From Symbiobacterium terraclitae (lineage in GTDB: Bacteria > Bacillota > Sulfobacillia > Symbiobacteriales > Symbiobacteriaceae), in contig NZ_JAGGLG010000034.1 in the NCBI RefSeq assembly GCF_017874315.1, positions 1-48,529 of the forward strand: a DNA stretch of 48,529 bases, in the 5' to 3' direction. Below are positions 40,024-48,438 of the stretch, piece after piece. Made by a program: the position numbers and the translations under genes. How positions within the stretch are numbered: the stretch's first letter is position 1; each line of letters starts with the position of its first letter. Below the pieces are notes generated by a model. That model searched no databases, was not told the DNA's origin, and saw only the letters and a program-made list of their open reading frames with translations.

Positions 40024-41396
40024 ATGAGCTATCAGCCGCCGCCCAACGGGTTCCGGACCTTCGTGCTCCTCTGGGCCTCGCAGTCGGTTTCGGTCTTCGG
40101 CTCGGCCCTGACCCTGTTCGCGATCGACATCTGGCTGGTTCAGGTGGTCTACCCGCACCCGGAGCAGCAGCCGCAACTGGCCTGGTCGCTGGCCGCCGTC
40201 GGCCTGGCGATGGGGCTGGCGCAGCTGCTCACCACGCCCCTGGCGGGCGCGCTGGCCGACCGGCTGGACCGCAAGGGCCTGATGCTGGCCATGGATGTGG
40301 TGAACTGCCTGGTGATGGCCCTCTGCGCCTTCCTGGCGGTATCCGACCTGCTGCAGGTCTGGACGGTCCTGGCGGTGGCGGGTGTCTTCGGCGTTACCAA
40401 CGCCATCCACCACTCGGCGTTCGACACCTCCTACGCCATGCTGGTCACCGACGAGCAGCTGCCCCGGGCGAACGGCATGATGCAGACGATCTGGGCGCTC
40501 TCGTCCGTGCTGTCGCCGGCGATCGCCGCGTCCCTGATCGCCCTGCCCGCCCTGGCGAGGCAGGGGCAGATTCCCGGCGCCGTGGGGATCTGCTGGCCGG
40601 GCTCGAGAACGGCGTCCCCCTGGCGCTGGTCGTCGATGCCGTCTCCTTCGCCCAGGCCGCGGCGGTGCTGGCCTTCCTGCGGATTCCGTCCCCCCGCAGC
40701 CTGGGGATGCGCCGGCAGCAGGCGCGGGCGTCGCTCTGGTCGGACGTCCGCTTCGGCGTCGACTACATCCGGCGGCGGCCGCCGCTGCTATGGCTTCTCG
40801 CCACCTTCGCGGTGGTCAACCTCTGCCTGCCGCTGGGGGTCTTCATGCCCCTGCTCGTCAAGGTGAACCTGGCCGCAGACTGGGCGGCCCGCGGGATGAC
40901 CTACGAGACCGCCCTGGCGACCCTGAATACCATGATGGCGGCGGGCGGCCTGGCGGGTGGCGTCCTGGTCAGCATCTGGGGCGGGGCGCGGCGGAGGCGG
41001 GTGGTGGTCCTGCTGCTCACCATGGCGCTGGGCGGCGTCGCCCAGGTGGGGCTGGGGTTCATGCCCGGCCTCTACCTCGCCGGGGCAGCGGCCTTCCTCA
41101 TCAGCTTCTGCGGACCCATGTCCAACGCCCACTCGCAGGCGATCTGGCAGGGTCAGGTGCCCCGCGAGGCGCAGGGGCGCGTCTTCGCCGTGCGGCGGGT
41201 GATGGCGCAGGGTCTGCACCCCCTGGGGCAGGTGCTGGCCGGGTGGCTGGCGGCGCGGCTCGACCCCGGCGTCGGCCTGGCGCTGCTGGGCGGCGTGATC
41301 ACGCTGGTATCCGGTGCCCAGCTGCTGAACCAGCAGGTGATGCGCGTGGAGGACAGGGCCTACGTCGAGGGGCTCGCGAGTCGAGCCGAGGCGTGA
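40024..41396 (+). pseudogene. MFS transporter interrupted by a frameshift
   Basis: The first part reads from ATG 40024 (GGGGAGGATC upstream) with TM1 VLLWASQSVSVFGSALTLFAIDIWL and the MFS loop ADRLDRKGLM, ending around IPGAVG. The remainder reads in the -1 frame from about 40587 (LLAGLENGVPLALVVDAVSF) to TGA 41394-41396 (GVGLALLGGVITLVSGAQLL). One base is missing in the G-run at 40584-40587: with five Gs the reading would continue A-V-G-D-L-L-A-G without a break. As written, the first frame ends at 40866 with a nonsense tail. It could be a real pseudogene or a base-call error. The family is the MFS_3/enterobactin-exporter-like group. Confidence 0.85.
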
Positions 41397-41457
41397 ACCG
41401 CCCCGTCCGGGGACGCCTCCCCACGGATACGCAAGAACAGTAAAGGATGAGTCAGTT

Positions 41458-42276
41458 TTGCAGTATGAACTCGTAATCTCCGATATGGACGGGACCCTGC
41501 TCCGCGATGACAAGACGATCTCGCCGCGCACCAAGGAGGCGATCCGGCGGTTCGAGGCGGCCGGCGGCCGCTTCTCCTTCGCCACCGGGCGCGGGGTGGA
41601 GGCCTCCCAGCGCTACTTCCGGGAGCTGCAGCTGACGACGCCGCTGGTGCTGCTCAACGGTTCGCTCCTCTACGACCCGGTGAACGACCGGGACCTCGTC
41701 GTCCGCTCCCTGACGCAGGACGTGGTCGCCGCGGCCTGGCCGCTGCTGGTGGAGGCGGGGCTGCACCTGATCGTCCACGGGACGCGCCGGGGGGTGGTGC
41801 GGCAGATGACCCCCACTATCGCCGAGCACCTGGAGCTCGACGGGATCACCGTGGACCTGCGGCCGGACCTCTCGCCCGCCACGGCCGGCACGGTGATGAA
41901 GATCCTGACCATCGGGGAGCCGGAGCAGCTGGACCGGGCCGAGGAGGCCATCCTGGCTGCCCGCCTGCCGGTGAAGCTGGTCCGATCCCATCACACCTAT
42001 CTCGAGGTACTGCCGCCGGAGGGCGGCAAGGGGACCGGCGTCACGGCCCTGCTGGCGCACCTGGGCATCCCCCGGGAGCACTCGCTGGCGCTGGGCGACT
42101 ACTTGAACGACCTCGACCTGCTCGCCGCCGCCGGCCTGGGCGTCGCCATGGCGAACGCGCACCCCGGGCTGAAGGCCGTCGCCCAGCGGGAGACGCTCAC
42201 CAATATGGAGGACGGTGTGGCCGCGGTCCTGGACGCCCTGGTGGAGGGGCGTCCTGTCGGGCGGCCGATCAGCTGA
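41458..42276 (+). CDS. Cof-type HAD-IIB hydrolase (272 aa)
   Basis: A sugar-phosphate or FMN-type phosphatase. Motif I is ISDMDGTLL (nucleophile D9, acid D11), motif II SFATGRG, motif III K in PVKLV or EGGKGTGV, and motif IV LGDYLNDLDLLAAAG with VAMANAHP. The C2 cap lies between about 85 and 195. LGDYLND differs slightly from the usual GDxxND (Y-L) but keeps both acids. TTG 41458 follows AAAGGATGAG. The substrate is not readable from sequence. Confidence 0.92.
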   Translation: MQYELVISDMDGTLLRDDKTISPRTKEAIRRFEAAGGRFSFATGRGVEASQRYFRELQLTTPLVLLNGSLLYDPVNDRDLVVRSLTQDVVAAAWPLLVEAGLHLIVHGTRRGVVRQMTPTIAEHLELDGITVDLRPDLSPATAGTVMKILTIGEPEQLDRAEEAILAARLPVKLVRSHHTYLEVLPPEGGKGTGVTALLAHLGIPREHSLALGDYLNDLDLLAAAGLGVAMANAHPGLKAVAQRETLTNMEDGVAAVLDALVEGRPVGRPIS

Positions 42277-42279
42277 CGG

Positions 42280-42338
42280 TTGCACAACCCTGCCCCCATA
42301 TGTTAACCTGTACGAAAGTGCAGGTTAACATATGGGGG
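42280..42338 (+). promoter_or_regulatory. bioY promoter overlapped by a BirA-type operator
   Basis: TTGCAC (42280-42285), an 18-base spacer and TAACCT (42304-42309) form the promoter. A perfect 18-base inverted repeat, CCCCCATATGTTAACCTG (42293-42310) with its complement (42321-42338), spans the -10 and start. Its core TGTTAACC-N14-GGTTAACA is the known BirA box of Firmicutes. Biotinoyl-AMP-bound BirA would block transcription of bioY. Confidence 0.88.
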
Positions 42339-42347
42339 TGCCTCTGC

Positions 42348-42905
42348 GTGCGTACGACACGGTTGCGGAACATGGCCCTGGCCGCGGTGATGGCGGCGCT
42401 GATCGCCGCCGTCGCCCCGGTGCGCCTCTTCCTGCCCGGCCTGCCTGCGGTGCCGGTGACGCTGCAGGTGCTGGTCGTCCTGCTGGCCGGCGGCCTGCTC
42501 CGCCCGGCCTGGGGCGCCGCCTCGATGGGGCTCTACCTGCTGCTGGGGGCCGCGGGGCTGCCCGTCTTCGCCGGCGGCAACGCGGGGCTGCACGTGCTGG
42601 TGGGGCCGACGGCGGGCTACCTCTTGAGCTACCCGCTGGCGGCCGCGCTGGTGGGGGCGCTGGCGCCGGTGGATGTGCGCAGTTCGCCGCTGCGGATCGC
42701 GGGCGCGATGCTGGCGGGCCTGGTCGTCATCTACGCCGGCGGCTCCGGCTGGGCATGGCTGGTGGGGGGCAAGGGGCTCACCGCAGTGCTGACCGGCTGG
42801 GTGCTGCCCTTCGTGCCCTTCGATCTGGGCAAGGTGGCCGTGGCGGCGCTGGGGGCCGCCGCGGTCCGGCGGGCGCTGGTGCGGGCCGGGTTGCTGCTTG
42901 TGTGA
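42348..42905 (+). CDS. bioY: Biotin transporter substrate-binding (S) component BioY (185 aa)
   Basis: Binds biotin in the membrane; it works with an ECF energy-coupling module or alone. Six hydrophobic segments include PAVPVTLQVLVVLLAGGLL (the BioY motif P-V-P-x-T-x-Q), AASMGLYLLLGAAGLPVFAGG, GPTAGYLLSYPLAAALVG and WVLPFVPFDLGKVAVAALGAA. GTG 42348 follows GGGGGTG by 7 bases, just downstream of the operator; earlier in-frame codons lie inside the operator. Confidence 0.93.
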   Translation: MRTTRLRNMALAAVMAALIAAVAPVRLFLPGLPAVPVTLQVLVVLLAGGLLRPAWGAASMGLYLLLGAAGLPVFAGGNAGLHVLVGPTAGYLLSYPLAAALVGALAPVDVRSSPLRIAGAMLAGLVVIYAGGSGWAWLVGGKGLTAVLTGWVLPFVPFDLGKVAVAALGAAAVRRALVRAGLLLV

Positions 42906-43056
42906 CGCAAACATGGGGGGTCGCCGTGCAGGTCCTCCCGCAGTCCCAGGTCATCGCACGCAGGAGGCCATCGGCACTGCGCTGTCCGGCCGCACCCCTG
43001 GGAGGCCTTCGGGGGAAGGAACCTGGCCGCTTTCCAGGAAAACGGGCAAGAATGTG

Positions 43057-43086
43057 GCACCCACCGGTAACCTTTCCGGTGGGTGC
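43057..43086 (+). terminator. Terminator after bioY
   Basis: GCACCCACCGG (43057-43067) pairs with CCGGTGGGTGC (43076-43086) around TAACCTTT, followed by TTCGTTG. It lies about 50 bases before the next start. Confidence 0.55.
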
Positions 43087-43137
43087 TTCGTTGTAGAGGG
43101 TGCAGACGGATTCGTTCTCATATGGAGGTCATGTACT

Positions 43138-43644
43138 GTGAACAGAGTGATCAGACTGACTGTCGCCCTCGCCACGGTGATCGCCTGCTCGGTGGGCGTG
43201 GCCTACGCCGCCGGGCGCCCCGTGCCCGAGAACCTGCCGGAGGTCGCGCTGCAGAACACCACGGAGGCGCAACTGCCGGGAGACGCGGAGGCGCTGGAGG
43301 CGGCCCTGTCGGCGGAGGGGCCCGTGCGGTACAAGATCCTGGTGATCGACAGCCCGGAGGGGGAGGACCCCACCGACTACCTGGACCGGGTGGCCGCCGA
43401 GTGGGGCCTGCCCGGACCTGATACGCTGTACCTGATCATCTACACAGAGGACAACTTCAACATCCGCTTCTACATGGGCGCCGACTTCCGCGCCGCCGGG
43501 GTCGATGTGGAGGAGATGCTCACGCTGGTGCGCACCCACTACCTGGCCGGCAAGCGGGAGGGCGACGTGGCCGGGGCACTGGCCGACCTGATCGGCGCGG
43601 TGAACCGGCGGATGAGCGGCGACGAGACCTCGCCCGGGCGGTGA
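43138..43644 (+). CDS. Secreted TPM-domain protein (168 aa)
   Basis: A signal peptide (VIRLTVALATVIACSVGVAYA) is followed by a TPM-type (thylakoid/phosphatase, YgcG-like) fold: LPGDAEALEAALSAEG, VRYKILVIDSPEGEDPTDYLDRVAAEWGL, DTLYLIIYTEDNFNIRFYMG and a helical end with LVRTHYLAGKREGDVAGAL. It lacks the transmembrane and Gly-rich tail seen in many YgcG proteins. The exact role of bacterial TPM proteins is not settled. GTG 43138 follows GGAGGTC. Confidence 0.75.
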   Translation: MNRVIRLTVALATVIACSVGVAYAAGRPVPENLPEVALQNTTEAQLPGDAEALEAALSAEGPVRYKILVIDSPEGEDPTDYLDRVAAEWGLPGPDTLYLIIYTEDNFNIRFYMGADFRAAGVDVEEMLTLVRTHYLAGKREGDVAGALADLIGAVNRRMSGDETSPGR

Positions 43645-43657
43645 CGGGCCGAGGGCA

Positions 43658-43701
43658 CAGGGGAGGCGCCTCCGGACCAGTGCCAGGGGGCGCCTCCCCT
43701 G
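43658..43701 (+). terminator. Terminator after the TPM gene
   Basis: CAGGGGAGGCGCC (43658-43670) pairs perfectly with GGCGCCTCCCCTG (43689-43701). It has a large 18-base loop and no T-run. Confidence 0.55.
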
Positions 43702-43722
43702 GCTGTGTGCGCCGGCCGCTGC

Positions 43723-43751
43723 TTCACCGCCACCCGGCCAGGTGGTAGACT
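43723..43751 (+). promoter_or_regulatory. Promoter of MFS transporter 1
   Basis: TTCACC (43723-43728), a 17-base spacer that ends GGTGG, and TAGACT (43746-43751). The same elements precede the second transporter at 47079-47107. Confidence 0.65.
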
Positions 43752-43791
43752 GGGGGTGTTCCGCCGGCCACACTTCTTGGAGGGACCAGAC

Positions 43792-45024
43792 GTGAACCTG
43801 CGCGCACGGCTTCGTGCCTACGTTGACGCCTACCCCCGCATGCTCTGGTTCCTGGCCATCGGCAGCTTCCTCAACTCCACCGGGGCCTCGTTCATCTGGC
43901 CCCTGACCACGATCTACATCCACGAGCACCTGGGCCGGTCGATGACCGTGGCCGGAACGGTGCTGCTGCTCCACTCCGCCGGCGCCATGCTGGGCCAGCT
44001 CGCGGGTGGCTGGGGCTACGATCGGATCGGCCCGCGCCCCGTCATGCTCGGCGGGCTGTTCGCCGCCACCGCGGTGACGGCAGTTCTGGGGCAGACGTCC
44101 TCCTGGCCCGTCTACGTGGCCTGCATGGTGCTCTACGGCATCGCGCTCGCACTGCCGCTCGCGCCGGTGGGCGCCATGCTGGCCAGGGTGTGGCCCGGCC
44201 AGGGGCGGCGCGCCTTCAACTTCAACTACGTGGCGAGCAACCTGGGCGTGGCCGCGGGAACCGCACTCGGCGGCGTGCTGGCGGATCGCTCCTTCGCGCT
44301 GGCCTTCGGCGGTGCGTCGGTCCTCTTCCTGCTTTACGGCCTCTTTGCTGCCGCCTTCATCCGGGAGGAGCGGGTCCGGGCCGGTGACGTCCGGGAGGGG
44401 GACGGCCGGGGGCGGGAGGCCGCGCCGGAGGGGCCCGTGCCCTGGCCGCCCATCATCGCGCTGTTCGTGGCTTACCTCTGCATCACCCTGGTCTACGGGC
44501 AGTGGCAGACGGGGAACTCGATCCGCACGCAGGAGCTGGGCTTCGGCCTCTCCGCCTTCTCGGTGCTCTGGACGCTGAACGGGGTCCTCATCTTCGCGGG
44601 CCAGCCGGTGCTCAGCCTGATCGTGCGCCGCATGCGCCGCCCCACCGCCCAGATGGTGGCGGGCGTCGCGCTCCTGGCCCTTGCCTTCGGGGTGCTTCTC
44701 ACCTCCGACCGCTATGGCATCTTCGTGCTCTCGATGGTGCTGCTCACGTTTGGCGAGATGCTGGTCTGGCCGGTCATCCCCGCCACCGTCGCCCGCCTCT
44801 CGCCGCCGTCGAAGCGGGGGCGGCTGCAGGGGCTGATCCTGAGCGGGCAGACCGTCGGGCGGATGCTGGGTCCGCTGCTGGGCGGCATGCTCTACGACGC
44901 AGCGGGCTACACCGCGCAGATTTCGGTGATGACCGCCGGTCTGGCGGTGCCGCTGCTGGCGATCCTGTACTACGCCCGCACTCGGTGGGCCGACGAGGCC
45001 GCACAGGAGCAAATCGAGGCGTGA
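43792..45024 (+). CDS. MFS transporter 1 (410 aa)
   Basis: Twelve hydrophobic segments are expected. Visible are TM1 MLWFLAIGSFLNSTGASFIWPL, the loop 2-3 motif GGWGYDRIGPRPVM (usual MFS G-x-x-x-D-R-x-G), a central Gly/Glu-rich cytoplasmic loop (ERVRAGDVREGDGRGRE) and the second-half motif GRMLGPLLGGMLYDAAGY. It is strongly similar to the transporter at 47141-48400 (for example SFLxSxGxxFIWPLTTIYIH, RAFNFNYVAxNLGVAxGT), so the two arose by duplication. GTG 43792 follows TTGGAGGGACC. It looks like a drug or small-molecule exporter; the substrate is unknown. Confidence 0.9.
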   Translation: MNLRARLRAYVDAYPRMLWFLAIGSFLNSTGASFIWPLTTIYIHEHLGRSMTVAGTVLLLHSAGAMLGQLAGGWGYDRIGPRPVMLGGLFAATAVTAVLGQTSSWPVYVACMVLYGIALALPLAPVGAMLARVWPGQGRRAFNFNYVASNLGVAAGTALGGVLADRSFALAFGGASVLFLLYGLFAAAFIREERVRAGDVREGDGRGREAAPEGPVPWPPIIALFVAYLCITLVYGQWQTGNSIRTQELGFGLSAFSVLWTLNGVLIFAGQPVLSLIVRRMRRPTAQMVAGVALLALAFGVLLTSDRYGIFVLSMVLLTFGEMLVWPVIPATVARLSPPSKRGRLQGLILSGQTVGRMLGPLLGGMLYDAAGYTAQISVMTAGLAVPLLAILYYARTRWADEAAQEQIEA

Positions 45025-45035
45025 TGACGCGACTG

Positions 45036-45062
45036 GGCCCCCGCTCGGAGGAGCAGGGGGCC
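45036..45062. terminator. Terminator between MFS transporter 1 and the converging lipoprotein gene
   Basis: GGCCCCC (45036-45042) pairs with GGGGGCC (45056-45062), and GCTTCACTT follows on the forward strand. The stem is short. Confidence 0.4.
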
Positions 45063-45087
45063 GCTTCACTTGTGGCGCCGGGCCTCA

Positions 45088-45150
45088 TCAGTAGCCCCAG
45101 CCGCGGTCGGGGAACTCCAGGCTCTCGATCACCAGTCGTCCGTCCTCGCC
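45088..45150 (-). repeat. Duplicated 3' fragment of the adjacent lipoprotein gene
   Basis: Read on the reverse strand, this encodes GEDGRLVIESLEFPDRGWGY and a stop, nearly the same as the real C-terminus GEDGRLVVESLEFLDHGWVY at 45174-45235. The copies are offset by 86 bases and differ at about one base in eight. The fragment follows the stop of the lipoprotein gene. It is a local partial duplication, or what is left of a deleted tandem paralogue. Confidence 0.8.
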
Positions 45151-45173
45151 GGGCCGACCACGGCCCGCCCGCG

Positions 45174-46826
45174 TCAGTATACCCAGCCGTGGTCCAGGAA
45201 CTCCAGGCTCTCGACGACCAGTCGCCCGTCCTCGCCGGTGCCGATCACCGCCCGACCGGTCCAGTAGGAGCCGCCCTCGTACTCCTGAACGGACGCCATG
45301 AACTCGATGGAACCATCCGGTCCGGGAGGGGCGGGCTCGATCCGGGGGCCGTACTCCGCCTCTACGATCCGCCCCACCCGCACCGGGCTCGGAACGTAGT
45401 GGACCCGCCCGACGTCCTGGTCCATGAAGGCTGCCCGCACTGCGGGATCGGGGATGTAGCCTTCGATCTGGTCGGCGAGGCCGTACCACCTGGCCACGAA
45501 GAGGGCGGTCAGCAGATCGGCCGCGGTGGTCGGGTAGGGGCCGGGGGTGACCTCCTGGCTGAGCTGCCAGGCCAGGTAGGGGAAGGCGGACTCGCTCGGG
45601 GCCCGCTCGATCACGTAGCGGGAGACGAAGGTGTAGCCGCTCAGGCTGCCCGTGATCTCGACGGCGCCGTCCGGCCGGATCCCGTAGCCCATGCCGAAGG
45701 CCAGGTTGGTCTTGGGATGCCAGCCCCAGGGCGAGACGAACTGGTCGCCCTCCATCCACTCGAAGGCGATGGCGTGCCACGCAGCGGGACTGCCCGTCTC
45801 CCTGATCAGCACCGGGCTGGCGATGCCGGGGATGGTGACGAGGTCCACGCGGCCCAGAACCGAATCAGGCAGCCAGTCTTGGATCGCCCTGAGGCGGTTG
45901 CCCCGGCTGTCCAGGATCCAGACCTCATCGGCGTGCCACTCGCCGAGCCGACCGATGATCGCCTCGGCCGCACCATCCCCGTTGAGGTCCACCTCCCGCA
46001 CCGGCAGGCCGGCCTCCGCCGCCTGACGCAGCTGCTCGCTCCTGAACTGGGCGAGGGTGACGGGCTGGACGGGCGCGTACTCGTCAGCGGGCCAGGGCTC
46101 CGCGCCTGCCAGCATTGCCGCGCGGGACGGAGGCTCGGCGGGCTGCGCCTGCCCCCGCCGCTTGACGAAGGACTGGGCGGGGTCGGCGAAGTGGTCCACC
46201 CGTTCGTCCAGGATGCCCGTCATGTCGCCGATCCAGCCCTCGGGTGCGGGGCCGGGAGCGAACACGTAGACGGTCTGCTCCTGCCGGTTCAGGACCGTCA
46301 GCTGCCAGCAGGCGTCGTAGGTCGGACCCAGCGGGGAGTGGCACTCGGGCACCGCCTGCAGGTTGAACCAGACATCGGCATCGCCGCTTCGCTGCTTCCA
46401 GGCCAGGCCGTCCTCCGGTTCGGGCGGCAGGTAGCGGAGCAGGCCCGGTCCCTTGGGATCGCGGCGGAAGATGCCCTGGTCCGTGATGAACCAGGTGACG
46501 TACGGCTCGCCGTTGGAGGCGCCGATCAGCCTGGCTCCATCCCGGATGTAATGCTCCTCCACCGAGGTGAGGTCGGAGCGGAAGAAGTGATGCTGCGCAC
46601 CGTCGCCGGGCAGCAACTGGACCGCAGGCGGATCGGTCTCCGCCGGGCTCAGCACCGCAGGTGCGGCTGGCGTGCCCGGTTCGGCCTCCAAGGGAGTTGG
46701 GCCCGGTTCTGCTTCGACAGGCACATCTGCGGGCCGGGTCGGCTCATTGACGGCAGGACTGCTGCCACAGGCGGACAAGAACAAGAGGGCGCCGAGAACA
46801 AGGAGCGCCAGGGGCTTGGCCTTCAT
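45174..46826 (-). CDS. Lipoprotein of unknown function (550 aa)
   Basis: A lipobox FLSAC-GSS follows a short hydrophobic signal (LALLVLGALLFL). A Pro/Glu-rich spacer (about 25-70) leads to a large extracytoplasmic part. In it, VREVDLNGDGAAEAIIGRLG is an FG-GAP/EF-hand-like calcium-binding motif (D-x-N-x-D-G). Aromatic-rich beta segments follow (WHAIAFEWMEGDQFVSPWGW), and the C-terminus is GEDGRLVVESLEFLDHG. I do not recognise the rest. The ATG at 46826 follows GGAGG on the reverse strand. It converges on MFS transporter 1 and its upstream region faces MFS transporter 2. Confidence 0.75.
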   Translation of the reverse strand: MKAKPLALLVLGALLFLSACGSSPAVNEPTRPADVPVEAEPGPTPLEAEPGTPAAPAVLSPAETDPPAVQLLPGDGAQHHFFRSDLTSVEEHYIRDGARLIGASNGEPYVTWFITDQGIFRRDPKGPGLLRYLPPEPEDGLAWKQRSGDADVWFNLQAVPECHSPLGPTYDACWQLTVLNRQEQTVYVFAPGPAPEGWIGDMTGILDERVDHFADPAQSFVKRRGQAQPAEPPSRAAMLAGAEPWPADEYAPVQPVTLAQFRSEQLRQAAEAGLPVREVDLNGDGAAEAIIGRLGEWHADEVWILDSRGNRLRAIQDWLPDSVLGRVDLVTIPGIASPVLIRETGSPAAWHAIAFEWMEGDQFVSPWGWHPKTNLAFGMGYGIRPDGAVEITGSLSGYTFVSRYVIERAPSESAFPYLAWQLSQEVTPGPYPTTAADLLTALFVARWYGLADQIEGYIPDPAVRAAFMDQDVGRVHYVPSPVRVGRIVEAEYGPRIEPAPPGPDGSIEFMASVQEYEGGSYWTGRAVIGTGEDGRLVVESLEFLDHGWVY

Positions 46827-46940
46827 GACGACTTGCCTCCAATCGGAGTCACACCCGACACTCTCAGCGGTTCACTAGTGTGACTGCTCAAGGTTCGCTG
46901 CTGTTCCCGATCGGACCTGGCGATGCTGGTGCACGGCCGC

Positions 46941-47078
46941 GCCAGATCCTACCATCGCGGCTTGATCTCGCACGATACCCTGGCCGGGCCAGGCCCTGCC
47001 GGCGACGCTTCATCTCGCACAACACCCGGGCCGCGCCAAGTCCTGCCGTCGTGGCTTGATTTCGCGCAATACCCGGGC
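46941..47078. repeat. 47-base tandem repeat, three copies, upstream of MFS transporter 2
   Basis: Starts at 46941 (GCCAGATCCT), 46988 (GCCAGGCCCT) and 47035 (GCCAAGTCCT), exactly 47 bases apart. Each copy contains GGCTTGATCTCGCACGATACC or a close variant, and the third runs directly into the -35 box at 47079. Regular spacing next to a promoter suggests repeated regulator sites. Confidence 0.8.
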
Positions 47079-47107
47079 TTCACCGTAACCCCGCGCGGTG
47101 GTAGACT
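47079..47107 (+). promoter_or_regulatory. Promoter of MFS transporter 2
   Basis: TTCACC (47079-47084), a 17-base spacer ending GGTGG and TAGACT (47102-47107), identical in both hexamers and spacing to the promoter at 43723. It lies 33 bases before the start codon. Confidence 0.7.
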
Positions 47108-47140
47108 GGGGATGTTCTTCACACCATGGAGGGACTGGCC

Positions 47141-48400
47141 TTGCACCTGTCTGCCCGCTTTACGTCCCTGGTTGACGCCTACCCGCGCCTGCTCTGGATG
47201 CTGGGCATCGGCAGCTTCCTGCATTCGGTGGGCTTCGCGTTCATCTGGCCCCTGACCACGATCTACATCCACGACCACATGGGACAGTCGATGACCGTGG
47301 CCGGCGTCGTGCTGCTCTTCCACTCCGCCGGGGCCGCCCTGGGGCAGCTGGCGGGCGGCTGGCTCACCGACCGCATCGGCGCCCGCCGGGTGATCCTGAC
47401 CGGACTCACCCTGTCCGCACTGCTCATGGTGGTGCTCGGCCGCTACGAGTCCTGGCCCGTCTACGTGGCCGTCATGATCGCCTTCGGCATCACCTCTTCG
47501 CTGGCCGGACCGGCGATCAACGCCCTGGTGGCGCTGGCCTGGCCGAACGGCGGGCGGAGGGCCTTCAACTTCAACTACGTGGCCCACAACCTGGGGGTGG
47601 CCGTCGGAACGGTCGTCGGCGGGCTCCTGGCCGACATCTCCTTCTCCGTCGCCTTCTATGGCGCCGCCATCCTCTTTGGCCTGTTCGTGATCTTCGCGTT
47701 CGTGGCGATCCGACCTGCGGGGGCGGAACCGCACCGTGACCCGAGGGCGGTGGGGGCCGGCCCAGCGCAGGGCGACGGCGGGGGCCTCGCCGGAACCACG
47801 CCGGCGGCTCCCGAGTGGCCCGTTCCCTGGCTGCCCGTCGTGGCGCTCTTCGTGGCGTACCTCACCGTATGGCTGGTCTACATGCAGTGGCCGGTGGGCG
47901 TCTCCGTCCACATGCAGGCACTTGGATTCGATCTCTCCGTATACTCGCTGCTCTGGACCCTGAACGGCGCGCTGATCGTCGTCGGGCAGCCGCTCCTCTC
48001 GTGGGTGCTGCGGCGGGTGCGGCGGGCCGCCGCCCAGATGGTGCTGGGCCTGGCCCTGATCGCGGCCGCGCTCGCCCTGCTGCTCACCTCGTCCCGCTAC
48101 GGGGTCTTCGTGGGTTCGATGGTGCTCCTCACCTTCGGCGAGATGCTGCTCTGGCCCGTCATCCCCGCCAGCGTGGCGCGCCTCTCCCCGCCTTCACGGC
48201 GTGGGACGCTGCAGGGGTTCATCCTCTCGGGCGCCACCTTTGGCCGCATGCTGGGCCCGCTCCTGGGCGGCATGCTCTACGACGCCTCCGGGTTCAACGT
48301 GCAGATCGCCGTGATGAGCGCAGGCCTCGTGGTCCCGCTGCTGGCGGTGCTCCTCTTCGACCGGACCCGGCCGGCGATGGTCCCCGCCGAGGGCGACTGA
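47141..48400 (+). CDS. MFS transporter 2, paralogue of the transporter at 43792 (419 aa)
   Basis: The same architecture as transporter 1: LLWMLGIGSFLHSVGFAFIWPL, GGWLTDRIGARRVI, a longer Gly/Pro-rich central loop (AGAEPHRDPRAVGAGPAQGD) and GRMLGPLLGGMLYDASGF. TTG 47141 aligns with the GTG of transporter 1 and follows ATGGAGGGAC; an ATG at 47126 is part of that site. A terminator and then a group II intron follow. Confidence 0.9.
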   Translation: MHLSARFTSLVDAYPRLLWMLGIGSFLHSVGFAFIWPLTTIYIHDHMGQSMTVAGVVLLFHSAGAALGQLAGGWLTDRIGARRVILTGLTLSALLMVVLGRYESWPVYVAVMIAFGITSSLAGPAINALVALAWPNGGRRAFNFNYVAHNLGVAVGTVVGGLLADISFSVAFYGAAILFGLFVIFAFVAIRPAGAEPHRDPRAVGAGPAQGDGGGLAGTTPAAPEWPVPWLPVVALFVAYLTVWLVYMQWPVGVSVHMQALGFDLSVYSLLWTLNGALIVVGQPLLSWVLRRVRRAAAQMVLGLALIAAALALLLTSSRYGVFVGSMVLLTFGEMLLWPVIPASVARLSPPSRRGTLQGFILSGATFGRMLGPLLGGMLYDASGFNVQIAVMSAGLVVPLLAVLLFDRTRPAMVPAEGD

Positions 48401-48407
48401 ACGAACG

Positions 48408-48432
48408 ATCCCCCGCCATTTGGGCGGGGGAT
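48408..48432 (+). terminator. Terminator of MFS transporter 2, target of the intron
   Basis: ATCCCCCGCC (48408-48417) pairs perfectly with GGCGGGGGAT (48423-48432) around ATTTG. Six bases (TGCGCG) later the intron begins. In class C introns, insertion just after a terminator hairpin is the rule. Confidence 0.8.
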
Positions 48433-48438
48433 TGCGCG

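Noticed and set aside
40575-40600. Programmed -1 frameshift in the MFS gene
   Set aside because: GTG-GGG-ATC is not an X-XXY-YYZ slippery site, and no downstream pseudoknot is obvious; MFS genes are not known for recoding. A base loss is simpler.
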